Below are positions 22,138 to 33,031 of a stretch of DNA of 64,000 nt, piece by piece. The notes beneath the pieces were generated by a model. It saw only the letters and a program-made list of their open reading frames with translations, ran no database searches and had not been told where the DNA came from. Each line of letters begins with the position of its first letter. Within the stretch, counting starts at the first letter, position 1. The translations under genes and the position numbers were made by a program. Source of the DNA: Lysobacter sp. (lineage in GTDB: Bacteria > Pseudomonadota > Gammaproteobacteria > Xanthomonadales > Xanthomonadaceae); NCBI GenBank assembly GCA_008015835.1, contig SSGH01000010.1, forward strand, positions 124,001-188,000, read 5' to 3'.

Positions 22138-22836
22138 TCATCGCGTCGGCGCGGGCGTCGCCTGAGGTTCGGGTTGATCCTGCGATTGGCCTCGCGACTC
22201 GGGCTGCGCTTCGGGCGGCAGGCATAACGACGTGCGTCGCGTGTAATCCGTGCCCCAGGTGCGGTAGCCGCCGGTGTCGATGTGGATAGTGGTCGGGCTG
22301 TAGAAGCCCAGCCCCATCTGCAGCGCTTCGCCGTGCTCGCGCCAGAATCCGCAGAGCCGCGCGACGTTATCCGGGCGGTCGGGCAGATCGAAATCGATGG
22401 CCCGGTTCTGCAGGTGCTTGCTGCCGGGACTGCCGCCGGCGCAGGTATTCAGATCGGCGTCGCGGTACACCGAGCGCGCCAGCGCGGGGTCGAGAATGCC
22501 TTCGTCGCGCAGACGCGCGATCACGCGTAGGGTCGGCACCATGTTCGCCTGCAGCGTGTCCGGCGGCACGGCGAATTCGTCGCGCTTGCAGCGTTTCCAA
22601 TCGCGCGCGCTGCGCGAGAGCGGCATCGTCGGCACGACCTCGCCCACGCCTTCGCTGCGAAGATACGCGACGTAGCGCTCGGTTTCGGCGCGATGTTCTG
22701 AAACGCGGACCCAGCGCGCGTAACGCGTTTCGATCGGCGGCTGTAGGGTGTTGCAGGCGGCGAGCGCGATGCCGGCGAGCGCGATGCTCGCGAGGCTGCG
22801 CGCGGACTTGCGCGCGCACGGAGGCGTGTGCGGCAT
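22138..22836 (-). CDS. M15-family peptidase-like lipoprotein
   Basis: A 232-residue protein with a lipoprotein signal (SIALAGIALAAC). The C-terminal half carries the zinc-peptidase pattern of the M15/DUF882 D,D- or L,D-carboxypeptidases: GGSPGSKHLQNRAIDFDLP (SxHxxGxAxD-like; Gly replaced by Asn-Arg) and TIHIDTGGYRTWG (HxD/H). It probably acts on peptidoglycan stem peptides in the periplasm. The tail is Gln/Pro rich. It is convergent with the copper receptor (30-base gap) and lies four bases after the next minus-strand gene, so it probably ends the yhbY-thioredoxin-Mth938 transcript. Confidence 0.82.
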   Translation of the reverse strand: MPHTPPCARKSARSLASIALAGIALAACNTLQPPIETRYARWVRVSEHRAETERYVAYLRSEGVGEVVPTMPLSRSARDWKRCKRDEFAVPPDTLQANMVPTLRVIARLRDEGILDPALARSVYRDADLNTCAGGSPGSKHLQNRAIDFDLPDRPDNVARLCGFWREHGEALQMGLGFYSPTTIHIDTGGYRTWGTDYTRRTSLCLPPEAQPESRGQSQDQPEPQATPAPTR

Positions 22837-22840
22837 GCGC

Positions 22841-23215
22841 TCAGCCCGCCAGTACGAAACCCGCGACCACGCGTCGGCCTTCGCTCGCCAACACGTTGAA
22901 CGTGCGCGCGGCGGCGGCGTTGGTCATCGTTTCCAGGCCGATGCCGCGCGACAGACATGCGGCCATCGTTTCGGCGGGCGGGAACGCTTGCGTCGCGCCG
23001 CTGCCGAGCAGAATCAATTCCGGCTGCAGCGCCCAGAGCGGTTCGAGATCGCTCGCGCGCAGCGTGCGGACATCGCGCACCGGCCAATCTTCGATCAGCG
23101 TATCGGGCGTCAGCACGAAACTCGCGGTCAGCGTGCGCTCGTTGACGTTCGCGCTCGCGCCGTCGGCGCCGCGCAAGAAGAATTCGAAATCGGGATGTTC
23201 CAGATGCAGCAGCAT
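22841..23215 (-). CDS. Mth938-like (DUF498/NDUFAF3-type) domain protein
   Basis: A 124-residue cytoplasmic protein of the Mth938/DUF498 family. The pattern VLTPDTLIEDWPVRDVRTL followed by QPELILLGSGATQAFPP and TMTNAAAARTFNVLASEGRRV is diagnostic: a LxGTG-like glycine loop and the TxAAxRTYNxLxxEGR motif. Eukaryotic relatives assist respiratory complex I assembly; the bacterial role is not established. It is in a minus-strand group with a thioredoxin-like lipoprotein gene upstream and the M15-like gene downstream. Confidence 0.85.
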   Translation of the reverse strand: MLLHLEHPDFEFFLRGADGASANVNERTLTASFVLTPDTLIEDWPVRDVRTLRASDLEPLWALQPELILLGSGATQAFPPAETMAACLSRGIGLETMTNAAAARTFNVLASEGRRVVAGFVLAG

Positions 23216-23243
23216 GGCGGCGACGATCGGCGCGTGAGAGCGG

Positions 23244-23768
23244 TCAACGGCCGCCGTTCGGCGACGAGGCGTACGCGTCCAAGAATCGCGCGAACGCGGC
23301 GGTGTCGTAGTCGTTATCGCCGCGCTCCAACGGCGCGGTATTCACCGACGCGATCAGCGCACCGTCCGGCGACAACACCCAGAAATGCGGATAGCCCTGC
23401 GCGCTCGGCAGATGTTCCAGGGGATCGGCGCCGAGACCGTTCTCTCCGACCGCGAGCTTCACGACAACGAACCCGCGGTGCAGGCGTTCGTCCGTTTCGC
23501 GATGTTCGCGCAGGAAACGGTCGAGCACATGGCACCAGCGGCACCAATCGCCGCCGGCGACGACCAGAATGCGTTTGCCTTGCGATGCCGCGTCGCGCTT
23601 CGCGGTCTCGTAAGCCGTGGCGGCCGTCTCGACCGTCGCGTATCCGAGGTCGTCCGCCGTTCCGGTGCTGCGGGACGATTCCGCGCTACAGGCCGAGATC
23701 GCGCTCGCCAGCAGCAGGGTCGCGACCGCGAAACGATGTCCGATGCGCCGCATGCCCGCTTCGCTCAC
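23244..23768 (-). CDS. Thioredoxin-fold lipoprotein (CxxC)
   Basis: A 174-residue protein with a lipoprotein-type signal (LLLASAISAC, Cys27) and a thioredoxin-like domain with the redox site GGDWCRWCH, Cys76 and Cys79. The layout (VVAGGDWC..CH..DRFLRE.....VKLAVG) resembles DUF255/YyaL- or thioredoxin_7-type domains that act as periplasmic disulfide reductases; the exact subgroup is not certain. It overlaps the yhbY stop by four bases, so the start at 23768 is favoured; MRRIG at 23753 is an alternative. Confidence 0.8.
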   Translation of the reverse strand: MSEAGMRRIGHRFAVATLLLASAISACSAESSRSTGTADDLGYATVETAATAYETAKRDAASQGKRILVVAGGDWCRWCHVLDRFLREHRETDERLHRGFVVVKLAVGENGLGADPLEHLPSAQGYPHFWVLSPDGALIASVNTAPLERGDNDYDTAAFARFLDAYASSPNGGR

Positions 23769-24070
23769 GCCCGCGGCAGCACGATCTGCCGCTTGTCCTT
23801 GCTCGGCCGATACAGCACGGCGATCTTGCCGATCTTCTGCACCAGCGCCGCGCCGCTGCGTGCGGCCAGTTCGTCGATCATCGCATCGCGGCCGTCGCGG
23901 TCGTCGCCCGCGATCTTCACTTTGATCAGCTCGTGATGCTCCAGCGCGCCGTCGACCTCCGCGATCACCGCATCGGTCACGCCCTTGGCCCCCACTTGAA
24001 GCAACGCTTTCAGGCCGTGGGCCTGGCCGCGCAGGAAGCGATTTTGGGCGTTGGTGAGCGCGGTCGGCAT
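23765..24070 (-). CDS. yhbY: YhbY-family ribosome-associated RNA-binding protein
   Basis: A 101-residue CRM-domain protein. Motifs are LTNAQNRFLRGQAHGLKALLQVG, the helix HHELIKVKIAG and the GxxG-like loop region near the C-terminus (QKIGKIAVLYRPSKDK). Members associate with pre-50S ribosomal particles. It is divergent from rlmE, also a 50S assembly factor: the yhbY/rlmE divergent pair is conserved in gammaproteobacteria. The ATG at 24070 gives the family start; the frame is open upstream to 24238 but that reads antisense to the rlmE leader. Confidence 0.92.
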   Translation of the reverse strand: MPTALTNAQNRFLRGQAHGLKALLQVGAKGVTDAVIAEVDGALEHHELIKVKIAGDDRDGRDAMIDELAARSGAALVQKIGKIAVLYRPSKDKRQIVLPRA

Positions 24071-24203
24071 ACGGGAGTCGGGAAGCGGAGTGGTCCGCAG
24101 GGTATCATGAGCGGCCGTCGCTCCGACCGACGCGCCCGCCGTGCGGCGCCGCTTCCGCGACGCGACCGCCTCTTTCTCGCCCTCTCCCTCGTACTCCCTT
24201 CCG

Positions 24204-24836
24204 ATGACCCGCAGCAAGAGCAGCCACCGCTGGCTCAAGGAGCATTTCTCCGACCCCTACGTCAAAAAGGCGCAGGCGGAAGGCTTGCGGTCGCGGGCGG
24301 CCTACAAACTGGAAGAGCTGGTCGAGCGCGACCGGCTGCTCAAGCCGGGCATGGTGGTGGTGGACTTGGGTGCGGCCCCCGGCGGTTGGTCGCAGTGGGT
24401 CCGTCAGGCGATGGGCGACAGCGGCCGGGTCGTGGCGCTGGATATTCTGGAGATGCCCGGTTTGGCCGGCGTGGAGTTTCTTCACGGCGACTTCAGGGAG
24501 GATGCCGTTCTATCGGCGCTGGAAACCTTGCTCGGCGGCCAAGCGGTGGACCTTGTCCTCTCCGACATGGCCCCCAATATGAGCGGGGTGGATGCGGTGG
24601 ACCAGCCGCGGGCCATGCACCTGGCGGAACTGGCGATGGACTTCGCCGATCGCCATCTGCGGCCCGAGGGCAGTTTCCTCATCAAATTGTTTCAAGGCGC
24701 GGGTTTCGACGAGTACGTGCGAGAACTGCGCAAGCGTTACGCCCGCGTCGCCATCCGCAAGCCGGCGGCTTCGCGCAAGCGCTCGCCCGAGGTCTATGCC
24801 TTGGCGCAGGGCAAGCGCGCCGTTCCCCTCGGTTGA
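24204..24836 (+). CDS. rlmE: 23S rRNA (uridine(2552)-2'-O)-methyltransferase
   Basis: A 210-residue FtsJ/RrmJ-family enzyme that methylates U2552 in the ribosomal A-loop. The SAM motif [14 protein letters not shown], then [18 protein letters not shown], and the catalytic Lys segment [10 protein letters not shown] are visible; the K-D-K-E tetrad residues appear intact (Lys in AAYKLEEL; Asp in LSDMAPN; Lys in FLIKLF; Glu in SPEVY). ATG 24204 gives the family N-terminus [15 protein letters not shown]. ftsH follows after about 140 bases. Confidence 0.96.
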   Translation: MTRSKSSHRWLKEHFSDPYVKKAQAEGLRSRAAYKLEELVERDRLLKPGMVVVDLGAAPGGWSQWVRQAMGDSGRVVALDILEMPGLAGVEFLHGDFREDAVLSALETLLGGQAVDLVLSDMAPNMSGVDAVDQPRAMHLAELAMDFADRHLRPEGSFLIKLFQGAGFDEYVRELRKRYARVAIRKPAASRKRSPEVYALAQGKRAVPLG

Positions 24837-24979
24837 CGCGATGCGGCCGGCGGGACGGACGCCCGGAGGTGCGGGGCGGGCCACAGCAATAGGCATCGCG
24901 ATGCGGTAAGGTCGGCGCTGGTCGCCGTCTTCTCAACGGCCCCGAGAGGGGCGGGCCCCAGTGGGCCGGTAGCGAAAAG

Positions 24980-26893
<1,914 letters not shown>

Positions 26894-26949
26894 TCCGGTC
26901 GGCCGCGTTTGTCGGAAATCGTCGCTTCGCGGCGCTTGCCCGAAACCTC

Positions 26950-26980
26950 GAAAAAGGCCAGAGTTTCTCTGGCCTTTTTC
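26950..26980 (+). terminator. Rho-independent terminator after ftsH
   Basis: Stem AAAAAGGCCAGAG / CTCTGGCCTTTTT with a TTT loop and a T-rich 3' arm. It is nearly symmetrical, so it could act on both strands. folP begins a few bases later and must have a promoter inside this region or be read through. Confidence 0.93.
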
Positions 26981-26996
26981 TTTGCGGCGGATGCCC

Positions 26997-27896
26997 ATGT
27001 TCGACATCGTTCCCCAACTCGATTGCGCCGGTCGCGCACTGAGTCTCGACCGCCCGCGCGTGATGGGCATCGTCAACGTCACGCCCGATTCGTTTTCCGA
27101 CGGCGGCGAACATGCGACGGTCGATGCGGCGGTCGCGCACGGGCTGCGATTGGCCGCTGAAGGTGCGGATATCCTCGATATCGGCGGCGAATCCACGCGC
27201 CCCGGCGCGGCCGATGTGCCGTTGGAAGACGAACTGCGCCGTACGATTCCGGTGATCGAGCGTCTCGCGAACGAAACCGCGCTACCGATCAGCATCGACA
27301 CCTCGAAGCCGGAGGTGATGCGCGCCGCGGTCGCCGCCGGCGCGGGGATGATCAACGACGTGTACGCGCTGCGGCGCGAAGGCGCGCTCGATGCCGCCGC
27401 GGCGCTCGGCGTGCCGGTGGTGCTGATGCACATGCAGGGCGAACCGCGCTCGATGCAGGACGCGCCGGATTACGACGATGTCGTCGCCGACGTGCATCGG
27501 TTTCTCGCCGAGCGGATTTTTTCCGCGGAAATGGCCGGCATCGCGAAGAAAAAGATCGTGGTCGACCCCGGCTTCGGTTTCGGCAAGACCACCGCGCACA
27601 ATCTCGCGCTGTTGGCGCGCTTCGAGCGTTTCGTCGATCTCGGCGTGCCGACGCTCGCGGGGCTATCGCGCAAACGCACGATCGGCGAGGTGATCGGGCG
27701 CGACGATCCGCACGACCGCGTGTTCGGTTCGGTGGCGGCGCATCTGATCGCCGCGCAGCGCGGCGCGCGTATTGTGCGCGTTCACGACGTGGCCGCGACC
27801 GTGGATGCGCTGAAGGTGTGGAACGCGGTCGCGGCGGTGCCGATGTCGAAAGCGAAGCCGACGGCGCCCGCGATCCGATGGCCCGACGACGACTGA
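26997..27896 (+). CDS. folP: Dihydropteroate synthase
   Basis: A 299-residue TIM-barrel enzyme joining p-aminobenzoate to dihydropterin pyrophosphate in folate synthesis; the target of sulfonamides. Both family signatures are present: GIVNVTPDSFSDGG and ADILDIGGESTRPGA, followed by SIDTSKPEVM, and KIVVDPGFGFGKT. Two ATGs six bases apart (26991 and 26997) are possible; the second gives MFDIVPQLDC. It begins within 20 bases of the ftsH terminator. glmM, which often follows folP, is not next; the next gene is on the opposite strand. Confidence 0.95.
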   Translation: MFDIVPQLDCAGRALSLDRPRVMGIVNVTPDSFSDGGEHATVDAAVAHGLRLAAEGADILDIGGESTRPGAADVPLEDELRRTIPVIERLANETALPISIDTSKPEVMRAAVAAGAGMINDVYALRREGALDAAAALGVPVVLMHMQGEPRSMQDAPDYDDVVADVHRFLAERIFSAEMAGIAKKKIVVDPGFGFGKTTAHNLALLARFERFVDLGVPTLAGLSRKRTIGEVIGRDDPHDRVFGSVAAHLIAAQRGARIVRVHDVAATVDALKVWNAVAAVPMSKAKPTAPAIRWPDDD

Positions 27897-27947
27897 GCCG
27901 CGCCGCCGCCGCGCGACGCGCGCTTCGCGGCTCAATCAGTGGCTTAA

Positions 27948-28667
27948 TCAGCGGCGTTTATGACGCCCGACGAACATCCAGAACAGCAGGCCGAGCAACG
28001 CGAGGATGCCCACCGTGCGGCCCATGCGATAGGCCGACGAGGATGCGGGCGATCCCGACGCATCGCCGCCCGCGCCGACATCGAATTCGGCCGGAATGTC
28101 GCCTTGACCGACGGTGACGAACACGCCGACCGGGCGAATGCCGTTGGCGCGATCCACCGACACCAACAGCATGCCTTCGTTTTTTCCGAGCGCGGGCAGC
28201 GTCCGCACCAACGTGCCGTCCAGCAAACGCCCGGTGCCGGCGTTGACGGATTGGTAGGCCTCGAACAATTCCCGGCCGAGCATCGTGCGCAGTTCGTCCG
28301 GGCTGCGTTGGCCGTAGTTCGCTTCGAACTGTTGTTGGATCGTGCCGGCCGACGCGGTGACGTTCATTTTCTCCGGCGAGAACACCGCGATCGACTGATG
28401 GATCGGCGTTTGCACGCCCTCGAAACTGCCGTCGAGCACGATCTCGCCGGTGGGCGACGACGCGGCCGACATCGCCAGCACGCGATACGACACCCAAATC
28501 GGCTTCGCGGGGTCGACGCTCGCCGGCATCGGGATCGACAGATGGCTCGGCATCTCCGGCGCCAGCGGCGTGGCGAGCTGCGCTTTGGCGAGCACTTGCG
28601 CCAGCGCATCGTTCGAAACGAAAACACCGGTCAACGCGAAAGCGACGAGAGCGATGGCATGGCGCAT
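27948..28667 (-). CDS. Exported membrane-anchored protein of unknown function
   Basis: A 239-residue protein with a signal peptide (about residues 1-23, ending SNDALAQ) and a C-terminal membrane anchor (TVGILALLGLLFWMFVG) followed by basic RHKRR, giving a periplasmic domain tethered by its C-terminus. The central domain contains VSYRVLAMSAASSPTGEIVLDGSFEGVQ and SVNAGTGRLLDGTLVRTLPALGKNEGM. I do not recognise a family. The ATG at 28667 is chosen because it starts the signal peptide. It is convergent with folP and lies downstream of the AlkB-like gene on the same strand, about 190 bases away. Confidence 0.65.
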   Translation of the reverse strand: MRHAIALVAFALTGVFVSNDALAQVLAKAQLATPLAPEMPSHLSIPMPASVDPAKPIWVSYRVLAMSAASSPTGEIVLDGSFEGVQTPIHQSIAVFSPEKMNVTASAGTIQQQFEANYGQRSPDELRTMLGRELFEAYQSVNAGTGRLLDGTLVRTLPALGKNEGMLLVSVDRANGIRPVGVFVTVGQGDIPAEFDVGAGGDASGSPASSSAYRMGRTVGILALLGLLFWMFVGRHKRR

Positions 28668-28855
28668 GGGCGATCGTGCGGGTTCGAGGCGGAGTGCGCG
28701 AGTATGTTGGCCCGCGCCGATGGAGTAAAGACGAATGCGCGATGGCGTCGCCGGCGCGTGGCGTTCGCAGCCGTCGCGCGAAGCGCGCAACGCGTCGATC
28801 GGGTCGGTTGGCTTAAGCGGTCGAGAAACTCAAGCGATCCACTCAAGCGACTCGC

Positions 28856-29953
28856 TCAAGCGGCCGACGCCGTCGCGGTCTCGGCGCGCTGCGCTTGGAA
28901 GGCGCGCACGCGCGGGTTCACGATGCGAAACCACAGCGGCGGGCACAGCGCCAACAGAAACATCGCGGCGTAGCCGCCGGGCAATTGCGGGCTGTCGGCG
29001 TGATGCAACAGGGCTTGATAGCGCCGACGCGGGGTTTCGTGATGGTCCGAATGCCGCTGCAAGTGGAATAGCAGGAAATTGCTGAGCAGATAATCCGAAT
29101 TCCACGAATGCAGATGCGTGGTGCGTTCGTAGCGACCATTGTCCAGTGTTCGCCGCTCCAGGCCGTAGTGTTCGATGTAGTTGATGATTTCCAGCGCGCA
29201 GGCGGCGAAGAAACCCTGCGCCACGAAATACGCGAGACCGACGAGCCCTAGTTTCAACGCGAACAGCGCGGCCATCGCGAGCCACAGCGCGCTCCAGCCG
29301 ATCAATTCGTTGCGCGGGCTCCAGGGCGAATGCCCTTGTTTCGACAACCGCAGCGCTTCCAACCGCCATGCGTTCGCAGTGTTGCGCAGCAACGCGCGCG
29401 GCAGGAAGTGCCAAAGCGATTGCCCGAACCGCGCGCTGGAGGCGTCTTCCGGCGTCGACACATGCACGTGATGCCCGCGCACGTGTTCGATCTTGAAGCC
29501 GTGATAGCCCACGCTGGTCAACAACACGCCGCCCGCCGCGCGCTCGACCCCAGTGTCTTTGTGGATCAACTCATGGGCGACGTTGATCGCCAGCACGCCG
29601 CCGACGATGCCCTGCGACAGCAGCCAGCCGAGCATGCCGCCCACGCCGAACCCGGCGTTCGCGAAATGCCAGCCCGACCACGCCATCACCGCCAGTTGCG
29701 CGGGCAGCGCGGCGAGCGTCAGCGCGACGAACCAAACGTCGCGCTCCAGCGATGCGGCTTCGGCCGGCGTCGGATTTCTCGGGTCGTGCCCCAGCGCGTA
29801 ATCGGCCAGAGGCACCAATACGAACAAGAAAAACAGCGGGAACCACGCCATCGCACCGGCGTGCCCAGTGCGCGCGCCGAGCCACGCCGCGACCGGCATC
29901 AGCGCGGGCACGACGAAGACCGAGAGGAATCCGAGGCGTTTCCAAAGCGGCAT
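28856..29953 (-). CDS. AlkB-type non-heme diiron membrane monooxygenase
   Basis: A 365-residue integral-membrane monooxygenase of the alkane 1-monooxygenase (AlkB)/fatty-acid desaturase superfamily. The histidine boxes that bind the diiron centre are present: HELIH at 127-131, EHVRGHHVHV around 156-165, and LQRHSDHH near the C-terminus; the AlkB-typical NYIEHYGL is also there. Four to six hydrophobic helices surround them. Members hydroxylate terminal carbons of alkanes or fatty acyl chains with a rubredoxin; no rubredoxin gene is in the window. Substrate not predictable. It is divergent from putP. Confidence 0.88.
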   Translation of the reverse strand: MPLWKRLGFLSVFVVPALMPVAAWLGARTGHAGAMAWFPLFFLFVLVPLADYALGHDPRNPTPAEAASLERDVWFVALTLAALPAQLAVMAWSGWHFANAGFGVGGMLGWLLSQGIVGGVLAINVAHELIHKDTGVERAAGGVLLTSVGYHGFKIEHVRGHHVHVSTPEDASSARFGQSLWHFLPRALLRNTANAWRLEALRLSKQGHSPWSPRNELIGWSALWLAMAALFALKLGLVGLAYFVAQGFFAACALEIINYIEHYGLERRTLDNGRYERTTHLHSWNSDYLLSNFLLFHLQRHSDHHETPRRRYQALLHHADSPQLPGGYAAMFLLALCPPLWFRIVNPRVRAFQAQRAETATASAA

Positions 29954-30127
29954 GGACGGATGCGGGCGAGTCGGCGGCGTCCCAAGCCTACGCCGATGCG
30001 TCGCCGAATCAACCGCGGTCGGCCGCGCCCGAGCGGGGCGGCCCGAGGCGAGCCGCGCTTCGGGCCCTGCTTGCCGGCCGCGTCGGTCGGGGTATCCTGC
30101 GCCATCGTTCGCATCCGGAACCGCCGC

Positions 30128-31636
30128 ATGACCGCCGGCCAGCCTTTACTCATCACCTTCGGCGTCTATCTGTTCGCGATGGTCGCGATCGGCTTCTGGG
30201 CATGGCGCTCCACCCGCAGCTTCGACGACTACATCCTCGGCGGCCGTTCGCTGGGCAGCGTGGTGACGGCGCTGTCGGCCGGCGCCTCGGATATGAGCGG
30301 TTGGCTGCTGATGGGCCTGCCCGGCGCGCTGTATTTGGGCGGAGTGTCGGAGGCGTGGATCGCCTTGGGTCTGATCGTCGGCGCGTGGTGCAACTGGAAA
30401 TTCGTCGCCGGCCCGCTGCGCGTCTACACCGAGCGCACGCGCAACGCGCTGACCTTGCCGGATTACTTCACCCATCGTTTCGAGGACCGCCAACGTCTGC
30501 TGCGCGTGTTCTCGGCCTTGGTCATCCTGGTCTTTTTCGCCGTGTACTGCGCCAGCGGCATCGTCGCGGGGGCACGCTTGTTCGAAAGCGTGTTCGGCGT
30601 GCCCTACGCGCAGGCGCTGTGGTGGGGCGCGGCGGCGACGATTCTCTACACCTTGGTCGGCGGTTTTCTCGCGGTGAGTTGGACCGACACCGTGCAGGCG
30701 TCGCTGATGATCTTCGCGTTGATCCTCACGCCGATCATGGTGATTCTCGGCAGCGGCGGATTCGAATCGAGCCTCGCGCTGATCGAGATGACCGATCCGG
30801 CCAAACTCGATTGGTTCAACGGCGGCGCCTTGGGTGCGGTCGGCATCGTTTCGCTGCTGGCATGGGGCCTGGGGTATTTCGGGCAGCCGCATATCCTGGC
30901 GCGTTTCATGGCCGCCGATTCGCTCAGCACCATTCCCAAAGCGCGGCGTATCGGCATGAGCTGGATGGTGCTGTGCCTGTTCGGCGCGATGGCGGTGGGG
31001 TTCTTCGCCAACGCGTATTTCGCGCAGTATCCGGGGCAGATCGGACCGGTGAAAGACAATGCCGAGCGCGTCTTCATCCAATTGGCGACGGTGTTGTTCA
31101 ACCCGTGGGTCGCCGGTGTGCTGCTGTCGGCGATTCTGGCCGCGATCATGAGCACGTTGTCCTGCCAATTGCTGGTGTGCTCCAGCGCGCTGACCGAGGA
31201 TTTCTACAAAGGCTTCGTGCGCCCGAACGCCGGCCAGCGCGAACTAGTGTGGTTCGGTCGCGCGATGGTGCTGTTGGTGGCGCTGCTGGCGATCTGGATC
31301 GCGCGCGACCCCGACAGCAGCGTGCTGAAGTTGGTGTCCTACGCTTGGGCAGGCTTCGGCGCGGCGTTCGGCCCGGTGGTCTTATTCTCGCTGTTCTGGG
31401 GCCGGATGACGCGCAACGGCGCGCTGGCCGGCATGGTGATCGGCGCCGCCACCGTCATCGTCTGGAAAGAATATGTCGTCGCGCAGGAGATCAGCGCGCT
31501 CTACGAAATGGTGCCGGGCGTGATCGCCGCCAGCGTCGCGATCGTGCTGGTCAGCAAACTCGGCGCGCCGCCGTCGGACGATATCCTGTTCCGCCACAAA
31601 GGCGTGATGGAAACGCTGGATGTTCACGGGTATTGA
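30128..31636 (+). CDS. putP: Sodium/proline symporter
   Basis: A 502-residue sodium:solute symporter (SSS family) with about 13 hydrophobic helices. PutP landmarks: DDYILGGRSLG, SAGASDMSGWLLMGLPGA, GGFLAVSWTDTVQASLM, QPHILARFMA and the later CQLLVCSSALTEDFY. It imports proline with Na+ at the inner membrane. The ATG at 30128 follows the family N-terminus; the upstream open frame is a shadow of the alkB-like gene. It ends just before a cluster of intergenic repeats that separate it from miaA. The adjacency to miaA is not obviously functional. Confidence 0.93.
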   Translation: MTAGQPLLITFGVYLFAMVAIGFWAWRSTRSFDDYILGGRSLGSVVTALSAGASDMSGWLLMGLPGALYLGGVSEAWIALGLIVGAWCNWKFVAGPLRVYTERTRNALTLPDYFTHRFEDRQRLLRVFSALVILVFFAVYCASGIVAGARLFESVFGVPYAQALWWGAAATILYTLVGGFLAVSWTDTVQASLMIFALILTPIMVILGSGGFESSLALIEMTDPAKLDWFNGGALGAVGIVSLLAWGLGYFGQPHILARFMAADSLSTIPKARRIGMSWMVLCLFGAMAVGFFANAYFAQYPGQIGPVKDNAERVFIQLATVLFNPWVAGVLLSAILAAIMSTLSCQLLVCSSALTEDFYKGFVRPNAGQRELVWFGRAMVLLVALLAIWIARDPDSSVLKLVSYAWAGFGAAFGPVVLFSLFWGRMTRNGALAGMVIGAATVIVWKEYVVAQEISALYEMVPGVIAASVAIVLVSKLGAPPSDDILFRHKGVMETLDVHGY

Positions 31637-31642
31637 CGCGGT

Positions 31643-31665
31643 CGTAGGAGCGGCGCAAGCCGCGA
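31643..31665. repeat. Single REP arm
   Basis: One arm (GTAGGAGCGGCGCAAGCC, then GCGAC) of the same palindromic repeat family as 7583-7652, immediately after putP. No second arm is seen nearby. Confidence 0.8.
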
Positions 31666-31682
31666 CCGACGCATTGCGAGCT

Positions 31683-31758
31683 CCTCACCCGGCTTCGCCA
31701 CCCTCTCCCCGCGATGCGGGGAGAGGGAAGAGCGCGCGCAGCGCGCGAGGGTGAGGGG
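31683..31758. repeat. CCTCACCC...GGGTGAGGGG hairpin repeat abutting miaA
   Basis: Element beginning CCTCACCCGGCTTCGCC and ending GGGTGAGGGG, with an internal stem CCCTCTCCCCGC / GCGGGGAGAGGG. It belongs to the same family as repeats at 41074-41321 and 50384-50520. Its right end (GAGGGG, 31753-31758) forms the Shine-Dalgarno of miaA, whose ATG is at 31760. Confidence 0.85.
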
Positions 31759-31759
31759 T

Positions 31760-32725
31760 ATGCCCGCCGACACCCGCCCGCTCGCGATCGCGATCATGGG
31801 CCCGACCGCGTCGGGCAAGACGGCGTTCGCCATCGAGTGCGCGCAGCGATTCGATGGCGAGATCGTCAGCGTCGATTCGGCGCTGGTGTATCGCGGTTTA
31901 GACATCGGCGCGGCGAAGCCCAGCGCCGAAGAGCGCGCGGCGGCGCCGCATCATCTGATCGACGTGCGCGAGCCGTGGCAGCCGTATTCCGCCGCCGATT
32001 TCGCGCACGACGCGCGCATCGCCGTCGACGCGATTCTCGCGCGCGGCCGTCTGCCGATTCTGGCGGGCGGCACCGGTTTGTATTTCCGCGCCTTGTTGGA
32101 AGGATTATCGCCGATGCCGCTGACCGATCCCGAGGTGCGCGCGCGTCTCGAAGCCGAAGCGAGCGAGCGCGGCTGGCCCGCGATGCACGCGGAACTCGCG
32201 CGGATCGATCCCGAAGCGGCCGCACGCATCCACGCCACCGACCCGCAGCGCATTCAGCGCGCGCTAGAGGTGTACCGCGTCAGCGGCCGGACGATCAGCG
32301 CATGGCGACGCGAGCGCGCGGCCGATGGCGCGGCGAAATTCCCGTGTCGCACGCTCAAGTTCGCGCTCGCGCCGTGCGAACGCGCGGTATTGCATGCGCG
32401 CATCGAACGCCGTTTCGATGCGATGCTCGACGCCGGTTTTCTCGACGAAGTGCGCGCCCTGCGCGCTTTGCCCGAATTGCGCGCGCATCCGGCGCCGTTG
32501 GACTTGCCGGCGCTGCGCGCGGTGGGCTACCGGCAGGCGTGGGAGCATCTCGATGGCCTGACCGACGCGCGCGAATTCCGCGACCGGGCGATCTTCGCCA
32601 CGCGCCAACTGGCGAAACGCCAGCTCACCTGGCTGCGCGGCGATCTCGCGCTGCGCTGGTTCGACCCGCAGGCCGACGCGGCCGCGCTTGAGGACGCCGT
32701 CGACCTGTTCATGCGTCTCGCGTAG
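31760..32725 (+). CDS. miaA: tRNA dimethylallyltransferase
   Basis: A 321-residue enzyme adding a dimethylallyl group to A37 of tRNAs reading UNN codons. The P-loop GPTASGKT is at residues 14-21, with [17 protein letters not shown] and [17 protein letters not shown] following, and [16 protein letters not shown] downstream. ATG 31760 is preferred over GTG 31751, which would lie inside the repeat. The 5' flank is an interspersed repeat that ends one base before the ATG and supplies the ribosome-binding site. It begins the classical miaA-hfq-hflX-hflK-hflC-purA series, but 306 bases separate it from hfq. Confidence 0.95.
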   Translation: MPADTRPLAIAIMGPTASGKTAFAIECAQRFDGEIVSVDSALVYRGLDIGAAKPSAEERAAAPHHLIDVREPWQPYSAADFAHDARIAVDAILARGRLPILAGGTGLYFRALLEGLSPMPLTDPEVRARLEAEASERGWPAMHAELARIDPEAAARIHATDPQRIQRALEVYRVSGRTISAWRRERAADGAAKFPCRTLKFALAPCERAVLHARIERRFDAMLDAGFLDEVRALRALPELRAHPAPLDLPALRAVGYRQAWEHLDGLTDAREFRDRAIFATRQLAKRQLTWLRGDLALRWFDPQADAAALEDAVDLFMRLA

Positions 32726-33031
32726 CGCGAGATTCGCTCGCATCGGCGCGCGACGGGCGGGGCCTCGGACCGGCCGCGGCTTCCGGTTCCGGCCCAGTTA
32801 TGTAACCATCGGCACGGGTCGATCGGGGAGATCGGCCCGATGTCGCGTCGCTGGTCCCGCCCGCCGTCCGCGCCGAACGCGCGCTGCGAACACGAGACGA
32901 ACGACGTGTCCCCCGAATCGACGGCGTGACTCCGTTCGCGCGTCATGCGCTCGGCGACCGCCGTCCCGCACACACCACCACCGATGACCTACATGTTCCA
33001 GCCAATAACAAGACCCAAAGTGGGGAACACC
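32726..33031. other. miaA-hfq intergenic region, no gene seen
   Basis: 306 bases. The first part is GC-rich with short palindromes (GGACCGGCCGCGGCTTCCGG); the second includes ATGTAACC near 32810, a possible but unconvincing -10 region. The last part before hfq is AT-richer (AATAACAAGACCCAAAGTGGGG). It probably holds an hfq promoter. No ORF or RNA gene with support was found. Confidence 0.5.

Noticed and set aside
31751-31759. GTG start of miaA inside the repeat
   Set aside because: ATG 31760 has the better placed ribosome-binding site and the family N-terminus; the GTG would lie within the repeat.
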